Of a stretch of DNA of 64,000 bases, positions 53,644-62,789 are shown in pieces. The stretch lies in the NCBI GenBank assembly GCA_016714975.1, contig JADKBR010000019.1, positions 176,487-240,486 of the forward strand, written 5' to 3'. The translations under genes were made by a program, and so were the position numbers. The first letter of the stretch is position 1. Each line of letters starts with the position of its first letter. Source of the DNA: Candidatus Dechloromonas phosphorivorans (GTDB lineage Bacteria; Pseudomonadota; Gammaproteobacteria; Burkholderiales; Rhodocyclaceae). The notes below the pieces were generated by a model, which saw only the letters and a list, made by a program, of their open reading frames with translations, was not told the DNA's origin and made no database searches.

Positions 53644-54315
53644 TTGGCAGAACTCTTTATGGTCCGTCACGGGCAGGCATCCTTCGGGACAGGGAACTAT
53701 GATCAGCTCTCGGCTCTGGGCGAGCGTCAGGGGGTCTGGCTCGGTGAGTATTTCGCCGAGCGGGGAATCGCGTTCGATCGCGTGGTGACCGGTTCGATGC
53801 AGCGACATCGGCAGACCGCCGATGCCATTTTTCGCGGCCTGGGAAGCGCTGAACGTTACGATGAGGATCCCGGGCTGAACGAGTACGACTTTCGTGCGCT
53901 CTACGGCGCGCTCGGTGAGGAAAAGAGGGAGCTGAAGGCCCTGGCCAGCGGCAGCATGCACGATTTCTACAAGGGGCTGAAACAGGTCCTGCGGCTGTGG
54001 TCGGAGGACGCGATCGACGGCCCGCTTCCGGAATCCTGGGGACAGTTCCAGCAGCGCGTGTCGGCCGCCCGCCAGAACATCCAGGGCCGGGGCGGAAGGC
54101 GGGTCTTGATCGTGAGCTCGGGTGGCCCGATGGCCGCCTTCGCCCAGCAGGCCATGCAGGCACCGGCGAGCACCGCGATCGAACTGAACATGCAGATAAG
54201 GAATACGGGTATCTGCCAGTATTTCTTCAATGCCGAATCCTGCCATCTGGCAAGCTTCAATGGCATCCCGCATCTCGATCTCCCGCAGCGCCGGGATTGC
54301 GTCACCTACGGATAA
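53644..54315 (+). CDS. Histidine phosphatase superfamily protein
   Basis: A 223-residue phosphoglycerate-mutase-like phosphatase with the RHG motif (MVRHGQASFG), the second arginine in GSMQRHRQTA and the C-terminal histidine replaced: VSSGGPMAAF carries Ser-Gly-Gly where the usual 'SHG' histidine would be (SSGG). The start is TTG 53644 with GAGGAG upstream. It leads an operon with an APH-like kinase and acyl-CoA genes; a phosphatase beside a phosphotransferase suggests phosphate is added and removed on an intermediate. The altered SHG motif may mean weak or changed activity. Confidence 0.85.
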   Translation: MAELFMVRHGQASFGTGNYDQLSALGERQGVWLGEYFAERGIAFDRVVTGSMQRHRQTADAIFRGLGSAERYDEDPGLNEYDFRALYGALGEEKRELKALASGSMHDFYKGLKQVLRLWSEDAIDGPLPESWGQFQQRVSAARQNIQGRGGRRVLIVSSGGPMAAFAQQAMQAPASTAIELNMQIRNTGICQYFFNAESCHLASFNGIPHLDLPQRRDCVTYG

Positions 54316-54339
54316 ACATCCGTCCATCAGGCATTCATC

Positions 54340-55371
54340 ATGAGCAACGATATTCACCAGTTCGATACCGACAAGCTGGCCCGGTATCTCGAGGACAGGA
54401 TTCCCGGTTTCAGGGGGCCGCTGGTCGCGACAAAATTTGCCGGCGGGCAGTCCAACCCGACCTTCATGCTCGAAGCGCAAAGCGGGCGCTATGTGCTGCG
54501 TCGCCAGCCTCCGGGAGAGCTTCTGAAGTCGGCCCACGCCGTCGACCGCGAGTTCCGCGTCCTCGTGGCGCTGGCCGATACCGGTGTGCCGGTGCCCCGT
54601 GCCTACCATCTTTGCGAAGACCGGGATGTCATCGGCAGCATGTTCTATGTCATGGGCTTCGCGGCGGGGCGGATCTTCTGGGATCCTTCCCTGCCGGAAC
54701 TCGACAGGGGCGCGCGGGCGCCGATCTATTCGGCGATCGTCGAAACACTGGCCGCCCTGCACGACGTCGACGTCAATGCCGTCGGGCTCGCCGACTACGG
54801 GCGGGCCGGGAACTATTTCGAACGGCAGATCGGCGTGTGGACCAAGCAGTACCGGGCCTCGGAAACCGAGCGCCTGGAGGCGATGGAAACCCTGGTCGAA
54901 TGGTTGCCTCCCAATTGCCCGCAGGACGACGGACCGCCGTCGCTGGTGCACGGCGACTTCCGGATCGACAACCTGATCTTCGATCCGGTCGACCCGAAAA
55001 TCATTGCGATTCTCGACTGGGAGCTTTCCACGCTGGGCAACCCGCTGGCGGATCTCGCGTATTTCTGCATGTGCCTGCGCCTGCCGTCGGTCGGACACAT
55101 CCCGGGCCTGCTGGGCAAGGATCGCGCTGAACTTGGCGTGCCGGACGAGGGAACCATCGTGCGTCGCTACTGCGAGTTGCGCGGCATCCCGGCGATTGCT
55201 CACTGGAATTTCTACCTGGCATTCAGCTTCTTCCGTCTGGCGGCGATCGCCCAGGGCGTCAAGAAACGTGCGCTTGGCGGCAACGCATCGAGCGCCAGGG
55301 CCGGGCAGGTGGGCGCGATGACTGTGCATCTGGCGGCGGCCGCAGCGGCGTTGATCGACACAAACAGGTAA
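54340..55371 (+). CDS. APH-like phosphotransferase of the acyl-CoA dehydrogenase-linked family
   Basis: A 343-residue kinase-fold protein. The catalytic loop HGDFRIDN and the metal-binding DWELSTLGNPLADLAYF are typical of the APH branch found fused to acyl-CoA dehydrogenases in eukaryotic ACAD10 and ACAD11, and of Pseudomonas LvaA. Those enzymes phosphorylate the 4-hydroxyl of 4-hydroxyacyl-CoAs so that a dehydrogenase-like partner can eliminate phosphate (established for these systems). An acyl-CoA dehydrogenase gene is three genes downstream, so the same chemistry is a reasonable guess. Confidence 0.85.
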   Translation: MSNDIHQFDTDKLARYLEDRIPGFRGPLVATKFAGGQSNPTFMLEAQSGRYVLRRQPPGELLKSAHAVDREFRVLVALADTGVPVPRAYHLCEDRDVIGSMFYVMGFAAGRIFWDPSLPELDRGARAPIYSAIVETLAALHDVDVNAVGLADYGRAGNYFERQIGVWTKQYRASETERLEAMETLVEWLPPNCPQDDGPPSLVHGDFRIDNLIFDPVDPKIIAILDWELSTLGNPLADLAYFCMCLRLPSVGHIPGLLGKDRAELGVPDEGTIVRRYCELRGIPAIAHWNFYLAFSFFRLAAIAQGVKKRALGGNASSARAGQVGAMTVHLAAAAAALIDTNR

Positions 55372-55384
55372 AGGGGAGTTGACG

Positions 55385-56149
55385 ATGAGCACGAAAATGT
55401 TCGATCTGAACGGGAAGATTGCTTTGGTGACCGGCGCCAGCCGCGGCATCGGCGAGGCGATTGCCAGCCTGCTGGCAGAGCAGGGAGCGCATGTGATCGT
55501 TTCCAGTCGCAAGCAGGACGATTGCCAGGTGGTTGTCGACAGGCTGCGGGCGGCAGGCCTGAGCGCCGAAGCGCTGGCCTGCCATGTTGGGAATATGGAA
55601 GACATCGCCAATGCCTTCGCACACATCGGTGCAGCGCATGGCCGTCTCGACATCCTCGTCAACAACGCGGCGACCAATCCGTATTTCGGACATGTTCTGG
55701 ATACCGATCTGAATGCCTACAACAAGACGGTCGACGTCAATGTCCGGGGCTATTTCTTCATGTCGATCGAGGCCGGCAAGATGATGCGCGCCCAGCGAAG
55801 CGGCGCGATCGTCAACATTGCCTCGGTGAATGCACTTCATCCCGGCGACATGCAGGGCATCTACTCGATCACCAAGGCCGCGGTCGTGAACATGACCAAA
55901 TCCTTCGCCAAGGAGTGCGGGCCTCTGGGCATCCGGGTCAATGCCGTGTTGCCAGGGCTGACGAAAACCAGGTTTGCCGGCGCCCTCTTCGAACACAAGG
56001 CCCTCTACGACGAATGGATGGCCAGGGTTCCACTGCGCCGGCATGCCGAGCCGCACGAGATGGCGGGGACGGTGCTCTACCTGGTTTCCGAGGCGGCCAG
56101 TTACACCAATGGCGAATGCATCGTCGTCGACGGCGGACTGACGCTCTAA
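55385..56149 (+). CDS. Short-chain dehydrogenase/reductase (SDR)
   Basis: A 254-residue classical SDR: TGASRGIG cofactor motif, NNAA motif, catalytic Ser in VNIASVNALHPG and Tyr-Lys in YSITK, ending with the GECIVVDGGLTL tail typical of hydroxyacyl/ketoacyl reductases. ATG 55385 has GGGGAG seven bases upstream; the gene starts 13 bases after the phosphotransferase stop. Likely an oxidoreductase of the acyl-CoA pathway. Confidence 0.88.
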   Translation: MSTKMFDLNGKIALVTGASRGIGEAIASLLAEQGAHVIVSSRKQDDCQVVVDRLRAAGLSAEALACHVGNMEDIANAFAHIGAAHGRLDILVNNAATNPYFGHVLDTDLNAYNKTVDVNVRGYFFMSIEAGKMMRAQRSGAIVNIASVNALHPGDMQGIYSITKAAVVNMTKSFAKECGPLGIRVNAVLPGLTKTRFAGALFEHKALYDEWMARVPLRRHAEPHEMAGTVLYLVSEAASYTNGECIVVDGGLTL

Positions 56150-56158
56150 GGGGTCTGC

Positions 56159-56914
56159 ATGAATCTGACAAGTTACGCCGGACAGGTCGTGATGATCACC
56201 GGCGCGGCCAGTGGCTTCGGCGAGTTGCTGGCGCGCGAACTGGCGGCGATGGGCGCCCGGCTGGTTCTCGGGGATCGCAATCATGAAGGCTTGCAGCGCG
56301 TCGCAGCCGAACTCCGCGTTGCCGGCGCCGAGGTGGTCGACCTGCATTGCGACGTCACCCGCGAAGCCGAGGTCAAGGCGATGGTCGAGGCGGCCGTGGC
56401 CAACTTCGGCCGCCTCGATGTCGGGGTCAACAACGCCGGCATGTCGACGCCGATGAAGTCCTTCGTCGATACCCGGGAAGCCGATCTCGACCTCAACTTC
56501 GCGGTCAATGCCAAGGGCGTCTTTTTCGGCATGAAGCACCAGATCGCGCAGATGCTGACGCAGGGGAGCGGGGTCATCCTCAACGTCGCCTCGATGGCCG
56601 GCCTCGGCGGCGCGCCGAAGCTGGCGGCCTATTCGGCGGCCAAGCATGCCGTGATCGGGCTGACCCGGACGGGGGCGGCCGAATATGCGCGCAACAACAT
56701 TCGCATCAATGCCGTCTGTCCGTTCTACAGCAGCACACCGATGGTGACGGAAGGCATGCCCGGGCAGGTGGAATTTCTCTCCCAGATGTCGCCGATGAAG
56801 CGACTGGGTACGCCGGGCGAGACAGTCGCGGTGATGCTGATGCTGTGCGCCAGGGAGAACTCCTACATGACAGGCCAGGCCGTCGCCGTCGACGGTGGCG
56901 TTTCGGCCTTGTAA
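56159..56914 (+). CDS. Short-chain dehydrogenase/reductase (SDR)
   Basis: A 251-residue classical SDR: TGAASGFG cofactor motif, NNAG, Ser in LNVASMAGLGG and YSAAK, and a C-terminal GQAVAVDGGVSAL. It follows the preceding SDR by 9 bases in the same operon. The two share fold but are clearly different enzymes, so they may act on successive intermediates, for example a hydroxyacyl-CoA and a keto product. Confidence 0.88.
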   Translation: MNLTSYAGQVVMITGAASGFGELLARELAAMGARLVLGDRNHEGLQRVAAELRVAGAEVVDLHCDVTREAEVKAMVEAAVANFGRLDVGVNNAGMSTPMKSFVDTREADLDLNFAVNAKGVFFGMKHQIAQMLTQGSGVILNVASMAGLGGAPKLAAYSAAKHAVIGLTRTGAAEYARNNIRINAVCPFYSSTPMVTEGMPGQVEFLSQMSPMKRLGTPGETVAVMLMLCARENSYMTGQAVAVDGGVSAL

Positions 56915-56939
56915 AGACGCTTGAACGAAAGGAAACCCG

Positions 56940-58190
56940 ATGGATTTCTCCTATTCCCCCAAGGTCGATGACCTGCGCCGCCGTGTCCGCGGATTCATGG
57001 ACGACCACATCGTGCCGCGCGTGCGCCAATGGCACGACGAGGTCCATCATGGGCAGTTCCCGGTGTCCTTCATGGACGATCTCAAGGCGCTGGCGAGATC
57101 CGAAGGCCTGTGGAACATGTTCCTGCCCGACCTCAAGGACGATGAGCCCGGTATCCGGCTGACCAATCTCGAATACGCGCCGCTGGCAGAAATAATGGGT
57201 CGCGTCGGCTGGGCGTCGGAGGTTTTCAACTGCAATGCGCCGGACACCGGCAACATGGAACTCCTGCACATGTTCGCGACGCCCGAGCAGAATGCGGCAT
57301 GGCTGCAGCCCCTGCTGCGTGGCGAGATCCGTTCCGCCTTCGCGATGACCGAGCCGGATGTCGCCTCGTCGGACGCCACCAACATCACCACGCTGATCTC
57401 CCGGGATGGTGACGACTATGTGATCAATGGACGCAAGTGGTTCATCACCAATGCCGCGCATCCCGATTGCCGGATATTGATCGTGATGGGCAAGACCGAT
57501 CTGACTGCGGATGCCTACCGGCAACAGAGCATGGTCCTGGTGCCGCTCGATACGCCGGGGCTGGAAATCGTGCGCAACGTGAATATCATGAACCACCATT
57601 CACCGGAGGGCCATTGCGAGATCGTCTTCCGCAACGTGCGGGTGCCGGCCAGCAATCTGCTCGGCGAAGAGGGCAGCGGCTTTGCCCTGGCCCAGGCGCG
57701 CCTCGGCCCCGGCCGGATCCACCATTGCATGCGCTCCATCGGCGCCGCCGAACTCGCGCTGGAACTGATGATCGACCGTGCTTTGGAGCGCAAGGCCTTC
57801 GGCAAGCAGTTGTATATGCACGGCACGATCGGCGAATGGATCGCCAGATCAAGAATCGAGATCGACCAGGCGCGCCTGCTGGTCCTCAAGGCCGCGTGGA
57901 TGATCGACAACGTCGGGGTCAAGGAGGCGCGCAAGGAGATCTCGATGATCAAGGCACTGGTTCCAGGTGTGCACACCGCGGTGTGCGATCGCGCCATGCA
58001 GACATTCGGGGCGATGGGCATCAGCCCGGACACGCCGCTGGCCGACCACTGGACCTGGGGACGGGCTTTGCGCTATGCCGATGGCCCGGACGAAGTGCAC
58101 CTGCAAGCCATTGCCCGCATGGAAATCAGGAAGGGCAAGGAGAATCTCGGCTCGACCTTGCCCTATCTGACGCCGCCGGTACGGACCTAG
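56940..58190 (+). CDS. Acyl-CoA dehydrogenase family protein (ACAD11/LvaC-like)
   Basis: A 416-residue FAD enzyme. FAFAMTEPDVASSDATNITT-like block (RSAFAMTEPDVASSD), WFITNAAHPDCRI, the acyl-CoA dehydrogenase C-terminal signatures QARLGPGRIHHCMRSIGAAE and MQTFGAMGISPDTPLAD. The RIHHCMR stretch is typical of the ACAD10/11-like branch. In LvaC-type proteins this fold eliminates phosphate from 4-phosphoacyl-CoA rather than doing classical dehydrogenation. Last gene of the plus-strand operon, followed by a hairpin. Confidence 0.9.
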   Translation: MDFSYSPKVDDLRRRVRGFMDDHIVPRVRQWHDEVHHGQFPVSFMDDLKALARSEGLWNMFLPDLKDDEPGIRLTNLEYAPLAEIMGRVGWASEVFNCNAPDTGNMELLHMFATPEQNAAWLQPLLRGEIRSAFAMTEPDVASSDATNITTLISRDGDDYVINGRKWFITNAAHPDCRILIVMGKTDLTADAYRQQSMVLVPLDTPGLEIVRNVNIMNHHSPEGHCEIVFRNVRVPASNLLGEEGSGFALAQARLGPGRIHHCMRSIGAAELALELMIDRALERKAFGKQLYMHGTIGEWIARSRIEIDQARLLVLKAAWMIDNVGVKEARKEISMIKALVPGVHTAVCDRAMQTFGAMGISPDTPLADHWTWGRALRYADGPDEVHLQAIARMEIRKGKENLGSTLPYLTPPVRT

Positions 58191-58213
58191 GCAGACCGGT
58201 GCGGTGTCAGGTG

Positions 58214-58235
58214 CCCGCAGCGATCACGCTGCGGG
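58214..58235. terminator. Hairpin between the acyl-CoA operon and the convergent hydrolase gene
   Basis: CCCGCAGCG and CGCTGCGGG form a perfect 9-bp stem with an ATCA loop, followed by AAAAT. It has a short A/T run on the minus-strand side, so it best serves the hydrolase transcript or is a weak bidirectional terminator. Confidence 0.6.
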
Positions 58236-58250
58236 AAAATCGATATTGAC

Positions 58251-59339
58251 TCAAGGCGTCCGGGCAGCGAGGAACTTGCGGATTTCTTCAAACGCGTCGC
58301 GCGCCTCGGTCAGTTCCGGGTAAAACATGTGCCAGACATGCACGACATGATTCCAGGTCTGGAGTTTCACCGGCGAGCCGGCCAGCAGCGCCTTGTTGAA
58401 GTAGCGGATACTGTCGTCGCGCAGCATCTCCACCTCGCTGGCATGGATCAGCAAGGGCGGAAGGTTCGCCAGGTCGCCGAATACCGGCGAGATGACGGGG
58501 TCGCATGGTCGCTTGCGGATTTGCAGGCATGTCGCCCACAGCAATACGGAGCGGGGAACCCTGGAAAGCGTCCTGAACATGGGGCCGAGCATGGCATCGG
58601 TCGCCAGGTTGCCCTTGAGGCTCGGGCTGCCGAAAGTGGCGTCGGTCTGGGGCGCCAGCGCAACCGCAGCATCCGGCGCACGCAGACCCTGGTCGCGAAC
58701 CCAGGCGATCAGGGACAAGGTCAGGGTGCCGCCGGCGGAATCGCCGGCGACGAACAGGACCTTTGCCGGGGACTGACCGTCCGGGCCGGACTCCAGGATC
58801 CAGCGATAGGCCGTCCGGCAATCCTCGATGCCAGCCATGCGCGGGTTCTCGGGCATGAGCCGGTAGTCGATTGCCAGCACTGCGCCGCCGGTCATCTCGG
58901 AGAACTTGCTGGTGATGACCCGGTGGCTCAACGGACTGCCCATGGTAAAGGCGCCGCCATGAACGTAGAGCGTCCTCCTGTCGGGGTCGGCCCCGGTCGC
59001 CAGTACCCATTCGGCACGGACACCGCCGGCAGTGGCCGGGATGAACCGGGCGTCGAGATGGCGGTCGGCGAACATCGTGTCCATGTAGTTGCGGAGCAGG
59101 GGGATATGTCGGGCGCGCGGGGTGTTCTCCAGGATCGCGGTGGCCCCGCTGAATGACTCGATGACCGCGAGATGCTCGTCATTGAGGTTGTCGCCGGTGG
59201 AAAAGCTTTGCCAAAGCTCCCCAGGAACGCTGCTTCGCGGCCGGTCGAAGGCCCGCAGGTCGGCGCCGCGCAAGTAGAGGGCACCGACAAACCAGATGGC
59301 AGTGGCCACCACAAGTCCGGCAAGGATGGATTCAGTCAA
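58251..59339 (-). CDS. Alpha/beta hydrolase of the hormone-sensitive lipase family
   Basis: A 362-residue esterase/lipase. An N-terminal hydrophobic helix (ILAGLVVATAIWFVGALYL) is likely a membrane anchor. The oxyanion motif HGGAF (LYVHGGAFTMG), nucleophile GDSAGG (FVAGDSAGGTL), the acid in the HASEVEMLRDD region and the histidine in NHVVHVWH complete the triad. Substrate is probably a lipid ester or short-chain ester. It stands on the edge of the decaying region to its right. Confidence 0.88.
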   Translation of the reverse strand: MTESILAGLVVATAIWFVGALYLRGADLRAFDRPRSSVPGELWQSFSTGDNLNDEHLAVIESFSGATAILENTPRARHIPLLRNYMDTMFADRHLDARFIPATAGGVRAEWVLATGADPDRRTLYVHGGAFTMGSPLSHRVITSKFSEMTGGAVLAIDYRLMPENPRMAGIEDCRTAYRWILESGPDGQSPAKVLFVAGDSAGGTLTLSLIAWVRDQGLRAPDAAVALAPQTDATFGSPSLKGNLATDAMLGPMFRTLSRVPRSVLLWATCLQIRKRPCDPVISPVFGDLANLPPLLIHASEVEMLRDDSIRYFNKALLAGSPVKLQTWNHVVHVWHMFYPELTEARDAFEEIRKFLAARTP

Positions 59340-59609
59340 GACAAGCTCCAGGGTGATGATCGAGAACCAACGATACCGGATTGGGGAACCAAGGGCGGAT
59401 CGCGGAGATCGGTCGCGAGCAGAGACGGCAACGAGAATAGCAGGTTGGCAATCAGGATGTCAGGGGATCTCGAAGTGCCCGGCCGATCGACGTGTGGCTT
59501 GTGAAAACAGGGGTCCATTTCGGGTTGACCGCAAGTGACGGGCGGGATCAGTATCAGGCTTGCTGCATGTCCAGCGGGATGCTTTCCGCGGTGCTGAAGA
59601 GGTCGAACT
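59340..59609. other. Non-coding stretch upstream of the hydrolase gene
   Basis: Holds the promoter side of the minus-strand hydrolase and sequence left over before the CoA-ligase remnant. No coding signal was recognised. Confidence 0.4.
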
Positions 59610-59858
59610 GTGGGGCCGTTGCCGCGAGTTCCCAACGGCAGTAATGGTTGCCCGAGCGAGGTCGAGCAGGTGATCTGGGGTCATCCGGCGGTGCCGGACA
59701 GCGCGGTGATCGGCGTGCCCGACGAAGAGTGGAGCGAAGCGGTCAAGGCGCCGAAGTCAATCGATTTCGTCGCCGCGCTGCCGCGCAGCCCCGGCGGCAA
59801 GGTCCTGAATGAAGACCTGCGCCAGCAGTACTGGCATGACGCCACGCGCAAGATATGA
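59610..59858 (+). pseudogene. Remnant of an AMP-forming acyl-CoA synthetase, C-terminal end
   Basis: CPSEVEQVIWGHPAVPDSAVIGVPDEEWSEAVKA followed directly by PKSIDFVAALPRSPGGKVLNEDLRQQYW is the C-terminal domain of a FadD-type ligase, including the catalytic-lysine region, with about 40 residues missing between the two blocks and everything before PSEVEQV gone. No intact upstream part is seen in 59340-59609. Start given is the frame edge, not a real start. Confidence 0.85.
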
Positions 59859-59970
59859 TGTGCCACGGAGGGTCGCTTGTGGTCGGGCAGACCCGGCGCT
59901 CGCAGGACCGCGAAGATGGCCAGCGACGGCACGTTCGCCGCGGATTGATCTCGATTGAAGGGGGCAGTAC

Positions 59971-60774
59971 ATGAATTGCTTTGAAGACAAAGTGGCCGTG
60001 ATCACCGGCGCCGGCTCGGGAATTGGTCGCGCGTTGGCACAACAACTGGCAGCCAAGGGCGCTCGCCTGGCGTTGTCGGATGTCAATGCCAAGGGCCTGG
60101 CAGAAACCAGGAAATCGTTGCCGAAGGGGGCCACGGCAAGGACCTATGCTCTCGATGTGTCCAGCCGCGATGCGGTCTTCGCGCATGCCGAGACAGTGAA
60201 GCAGGATTTCGGGACCGCGCACTTCGTGATCAACAACGCCGGGGCAACCATCGTCGGCACCATTGCGCACTTGTCGATCGAAGAGATCGAGTGGCAACTC
60301 GGCATCAACCTGTGGGGCGTGATCTACGGCACCAAGGCGTTCCTGCCGATGATGCTCGACCAACGTGAGGGCTGCATCGTCAATATTTCGAGCGTTTTCG
60401 GCCTCGTCGGCTTCCCCACGCAGGGCGCCTACAACATCTCGAAGTTCGGTGTGCGCGGCCTCACCGAGTGCCTGTGGAGCGAACTGGACGGCACCGGTGT
60501 GCGGGCGGTCTGTGTTCACCCGGGCGGCATCAAGACCAACATAGAAAAAGCAGGACGCAGATGCGCGGCAGCGGGGAACGAGGAGTCGCACTTCGCGGAA
60601 ATGGGGGAACAGATGCTGCTCACCCCCCCTGACGAATGTGCAGCCGACATCCTTGCTGGTGTGGAGCGTGGCGACCTGCGCATCATTACCGGAAGCAAGT
60701 CCTCGACGCTGCACTGGTTGAGCCGTCTGCTGCCCGATAGCTACCCGGCGATACTCAGGCTATTGACCCGTTGA
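59971..60774 (+). CDS. Short-chain dehydrogenase/reductase (SDR), intact
   Basis: A 267-residue classical SDR: TGAGSGIG cofactor motif, NNAG, catalytic Ser in VNISSVFGLVGFPTQG and YNISK, and the C-terminal HPGGIKTNIEKAGR. ATG 59971 has AAGGGGGCAG just upstream. It resembles SDRs that occur with fatty acid and sterol catabolic clusters. It is the only intact gene between several remnants of a former acyl-CoA cluster. Confidence 0.88.
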   Translation: MNCFEDKVAVITGAGSGIGRALAQQLAAKGARLALSDVNAKGLAETRKSLPKGATARTYALDVSSRDAVFAHAETVKQDFGTAHFVINNAGATIVGTIAHLSIEEIEWQLGINLWGVIYGTKAFLPMMLDQREGCIVNISSVFGLVGFPTQGAYNISKFGVRGLTECLWSELDGTGVRAVCVHPGGIKTNIEKAGRRCAAAGNEESHFAEMGEQMLLTPPDECAADILAGVERGDLRIITGSKSSTLHWLSRLLPDSYPAILRLLTR

Positions 60775-60818
60775 TCGGCCGCTTCCCGCATCGACGATGA
60801 GTTACTGAAGACAAACCC

Positions 60819-60965
60819 GTGAGCGACATCTACATCGCCGGCATCGCGCGTATCCCAACCTTCAGCATTGAAAGCGCCTGTATCCAGGGATGTTCCGGCT
60901 TCAATGTCGCCGTTCAGTGTCTCGACGCAGGAACGACGGATGTGGCTCTGGCCATTCACCTATCG
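60819..60965 (+). pseudogene. Remnant of a thiolase (acetyl-CoA acetyltransferase)
   Basis: VSDIYIAGIARIP matches the very start of a thiolase, and TFSIESACIQGCSGFNVAVQCLDAGTTDVALA matches the active-site cysteine segment (normally about 75 residues later). The two are joined directly, so an internal deletion removed the sequence in between, and nothing thiolase-like follows. The active-site Cys is in SACIQGCSG. Confidence 0.75.
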
Positions 60966-61156
60966 AGCAAACAAGCGTCCGAGGTCGGCGCACAAGGAGC
61001 AGAATCAGCCCGGACCGGCATTGGTCGCAGTCGACCCGTGGAAATGGGCGAATTCCGGCATCGATGCCGCCCCATTCCAAACGGGGCTGGTCGGTTGCCC
61101 GGCCAAGAATGCGCCGGATTCAGCGACGGATACGTCCACCAAACTTTGGAGGAGTC

Positions 61157-62004
61157 ATGGGCAAGGAAAATCCACGGAAACCGTTCTCGTTACCGGTGCC
61201 TCGATGGGCATCGGCGAGGCGCTGGCACGGCGCTTCGCCCGCGCCGGCCATGATCTCGTGCTGGTCGCGCGCAGCGCGGACAAGCTCAAGGTGCTGGGCG
61301 ACGAGCTGATCGAAAGCCACGGCGTCAAGGTCGTCACCATTGCAGCCGATCTGGCGAGGGACGGCGAGTTTGCCAAGTTGGCGACGACGCTCAGGCGCCG
61401 CAGACTGGCGATCGACATCCTGGTCGATAATGCCGGCATCAACGATCTGGGCCGTTTCGAAAAGATGGATCCTGCCGCCAATCCGGCCGTTATCCGCCTG
61501 AATATCGCCGCAGCCACCGGGATGATGTCGTACTTCATCCCACCGATGGTGGCGCACGGTCGCGGGCGCGTACTCAACATGGCTTCGGCCTCGGCTTTCG
61601 TTCCCGTGCCGTTCATGGCCACGTAAGCGGCGAGCACGGCCTGCCTGCTGTCGCTGACCGAATCGGTCAGCGAGGAACTGCATGGCACCGGCGTGAGCCT
61701 GGCCGCCCTGTGCCCCGGAGCGCCCGCGACGCCGATGATGGACGCCATGTCTGCGAACAACTCGCGTTTCATCAAGCTGATCGCTTGGACCGTCCTCGAT
61801 GTCACCGAGGTGACCTATGCCGGCTTCGATGCCTGCATGAGCGCTCAGGTGGTCCGGCCCGGACGCGTCAATCTGCTGACCACGCTGTCGAGTCGCGCCA
61901 TGCCCAAGTGGGTGACACGGCGGGTGGTCGGCCTGATGGGACGGAAGGCGGACCGAAAGCCGGCCGCCATGGAAAAGCAGCCGGCCTGTCGGACATCATC
62001 TTGA
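61157..62004 (+). pseudogene. SDR pseudogene with frameshift and premature stop
   Basis: ATG 61157 with GGAGGAG upstream starts MGKENPRK, but the SDR body (TVLVTGASMGIGEALARRFARAGHDLVLVARSADKL) is in the other frame. One missing A in CGGAAA(A)CCG at about 61183 explains it. The YxxxK site is broken: the codon that should be Tyr in ATYAASKA is TAA at 61624, giving MAT-stop-AASTACLL. Downstream the frame continues as SLTESVSEELHGTGVSLAALCPGAPATPMMDAMS and ends at 62004. The original would have been about 280 residues. Confidence 0.85.
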
Positions 62005-62789
62005 ACGCATTGGAAACACAAGGAGCTGTACCGGCCCGGATTATCTGGCCATCGATGCGCTGGCGCTCGTCGCGCCGAGGCATGGTGCTTGCGCTTCCGG
62101 TTCGATTTCTCCACCGGCTGCCGCCGGCAAAGGCATCGGGCCAATCTTGAGAGGATACGAAAAGGCAGGCCGGATATCCCCCAAGGCGGGTTAGCGGATC
62201 GGTGCGCATGTTTCTGCTGGAAGCCTGCCCGGCCTTCTTCTCGATACCTTCTGTCATTGTCGGGGTTGCTGGCGCCCTGGTCCGTTTCTTCGCTGCCGGA
62301 AGAGTCGCTGCCGGCTTTCCGGTATCTGCGACATGAAGCAGAGAGGGTGGTCATGCGCGATCACGGCACGCCCGGCAAGGGAGGGGATGGCCGGACAGCC
62401 CAGTTTTTTGCGACGGCGACGAGGGCGGCATTGGCATTGGCGCGGTCAACGCCACAGCCGGCGAAGATGAGCGGTGCCCTGGCTCTTCGAGCTGCTTCTC
62501 GGATGACAGAGGCATGTCGGCACCATGGGCGTTGCGCGGATGGATCGGCCCGGGCCGTCCGGCCCACATTTCGCGAATGTCCATGCGGACGATTTGCGGG
62601 ATGCGGGTCCAGGCCTGGCCGAAAAGAGATTTCGCAACCAGGGTATCCGAAATCCCTTCATCTCCACCCCCTCATCGCAGCGGGGTCGCTTGTCTCGTCG
62701 GGAGTTGCAGCAGGTGCCGTTGGGCGCAGGCAGTCGTCGGAGCGAAAGCGGCTTCCCGGGCAGGAAGCGGGGCGCGGCGCGGCCAGATT
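62005..62789. other. 785-base region without a confident gene
   Basis: No frame on either strand looks like a normal gene of this organism. A minus-strand segment around 62400-62520 reads ARRARAPLIFAGCGVDRANANAALVAVAKNW, which faintly resembles the central domain of thiamine-diphosphate enzymes and may be another remnant; this is weak. Confidence 0.4.

Noticed and set aside
53611..55677. 688-codon minus-strand open frame
   Set aside because: Antisense to the histidine phosphatase and phosphotransferase genes, whose motifs are clear.
55259..56647. 462-codon minus-strand open frame
   Set aside because: Antisense to two SDR genes with intact catalytic motifs.
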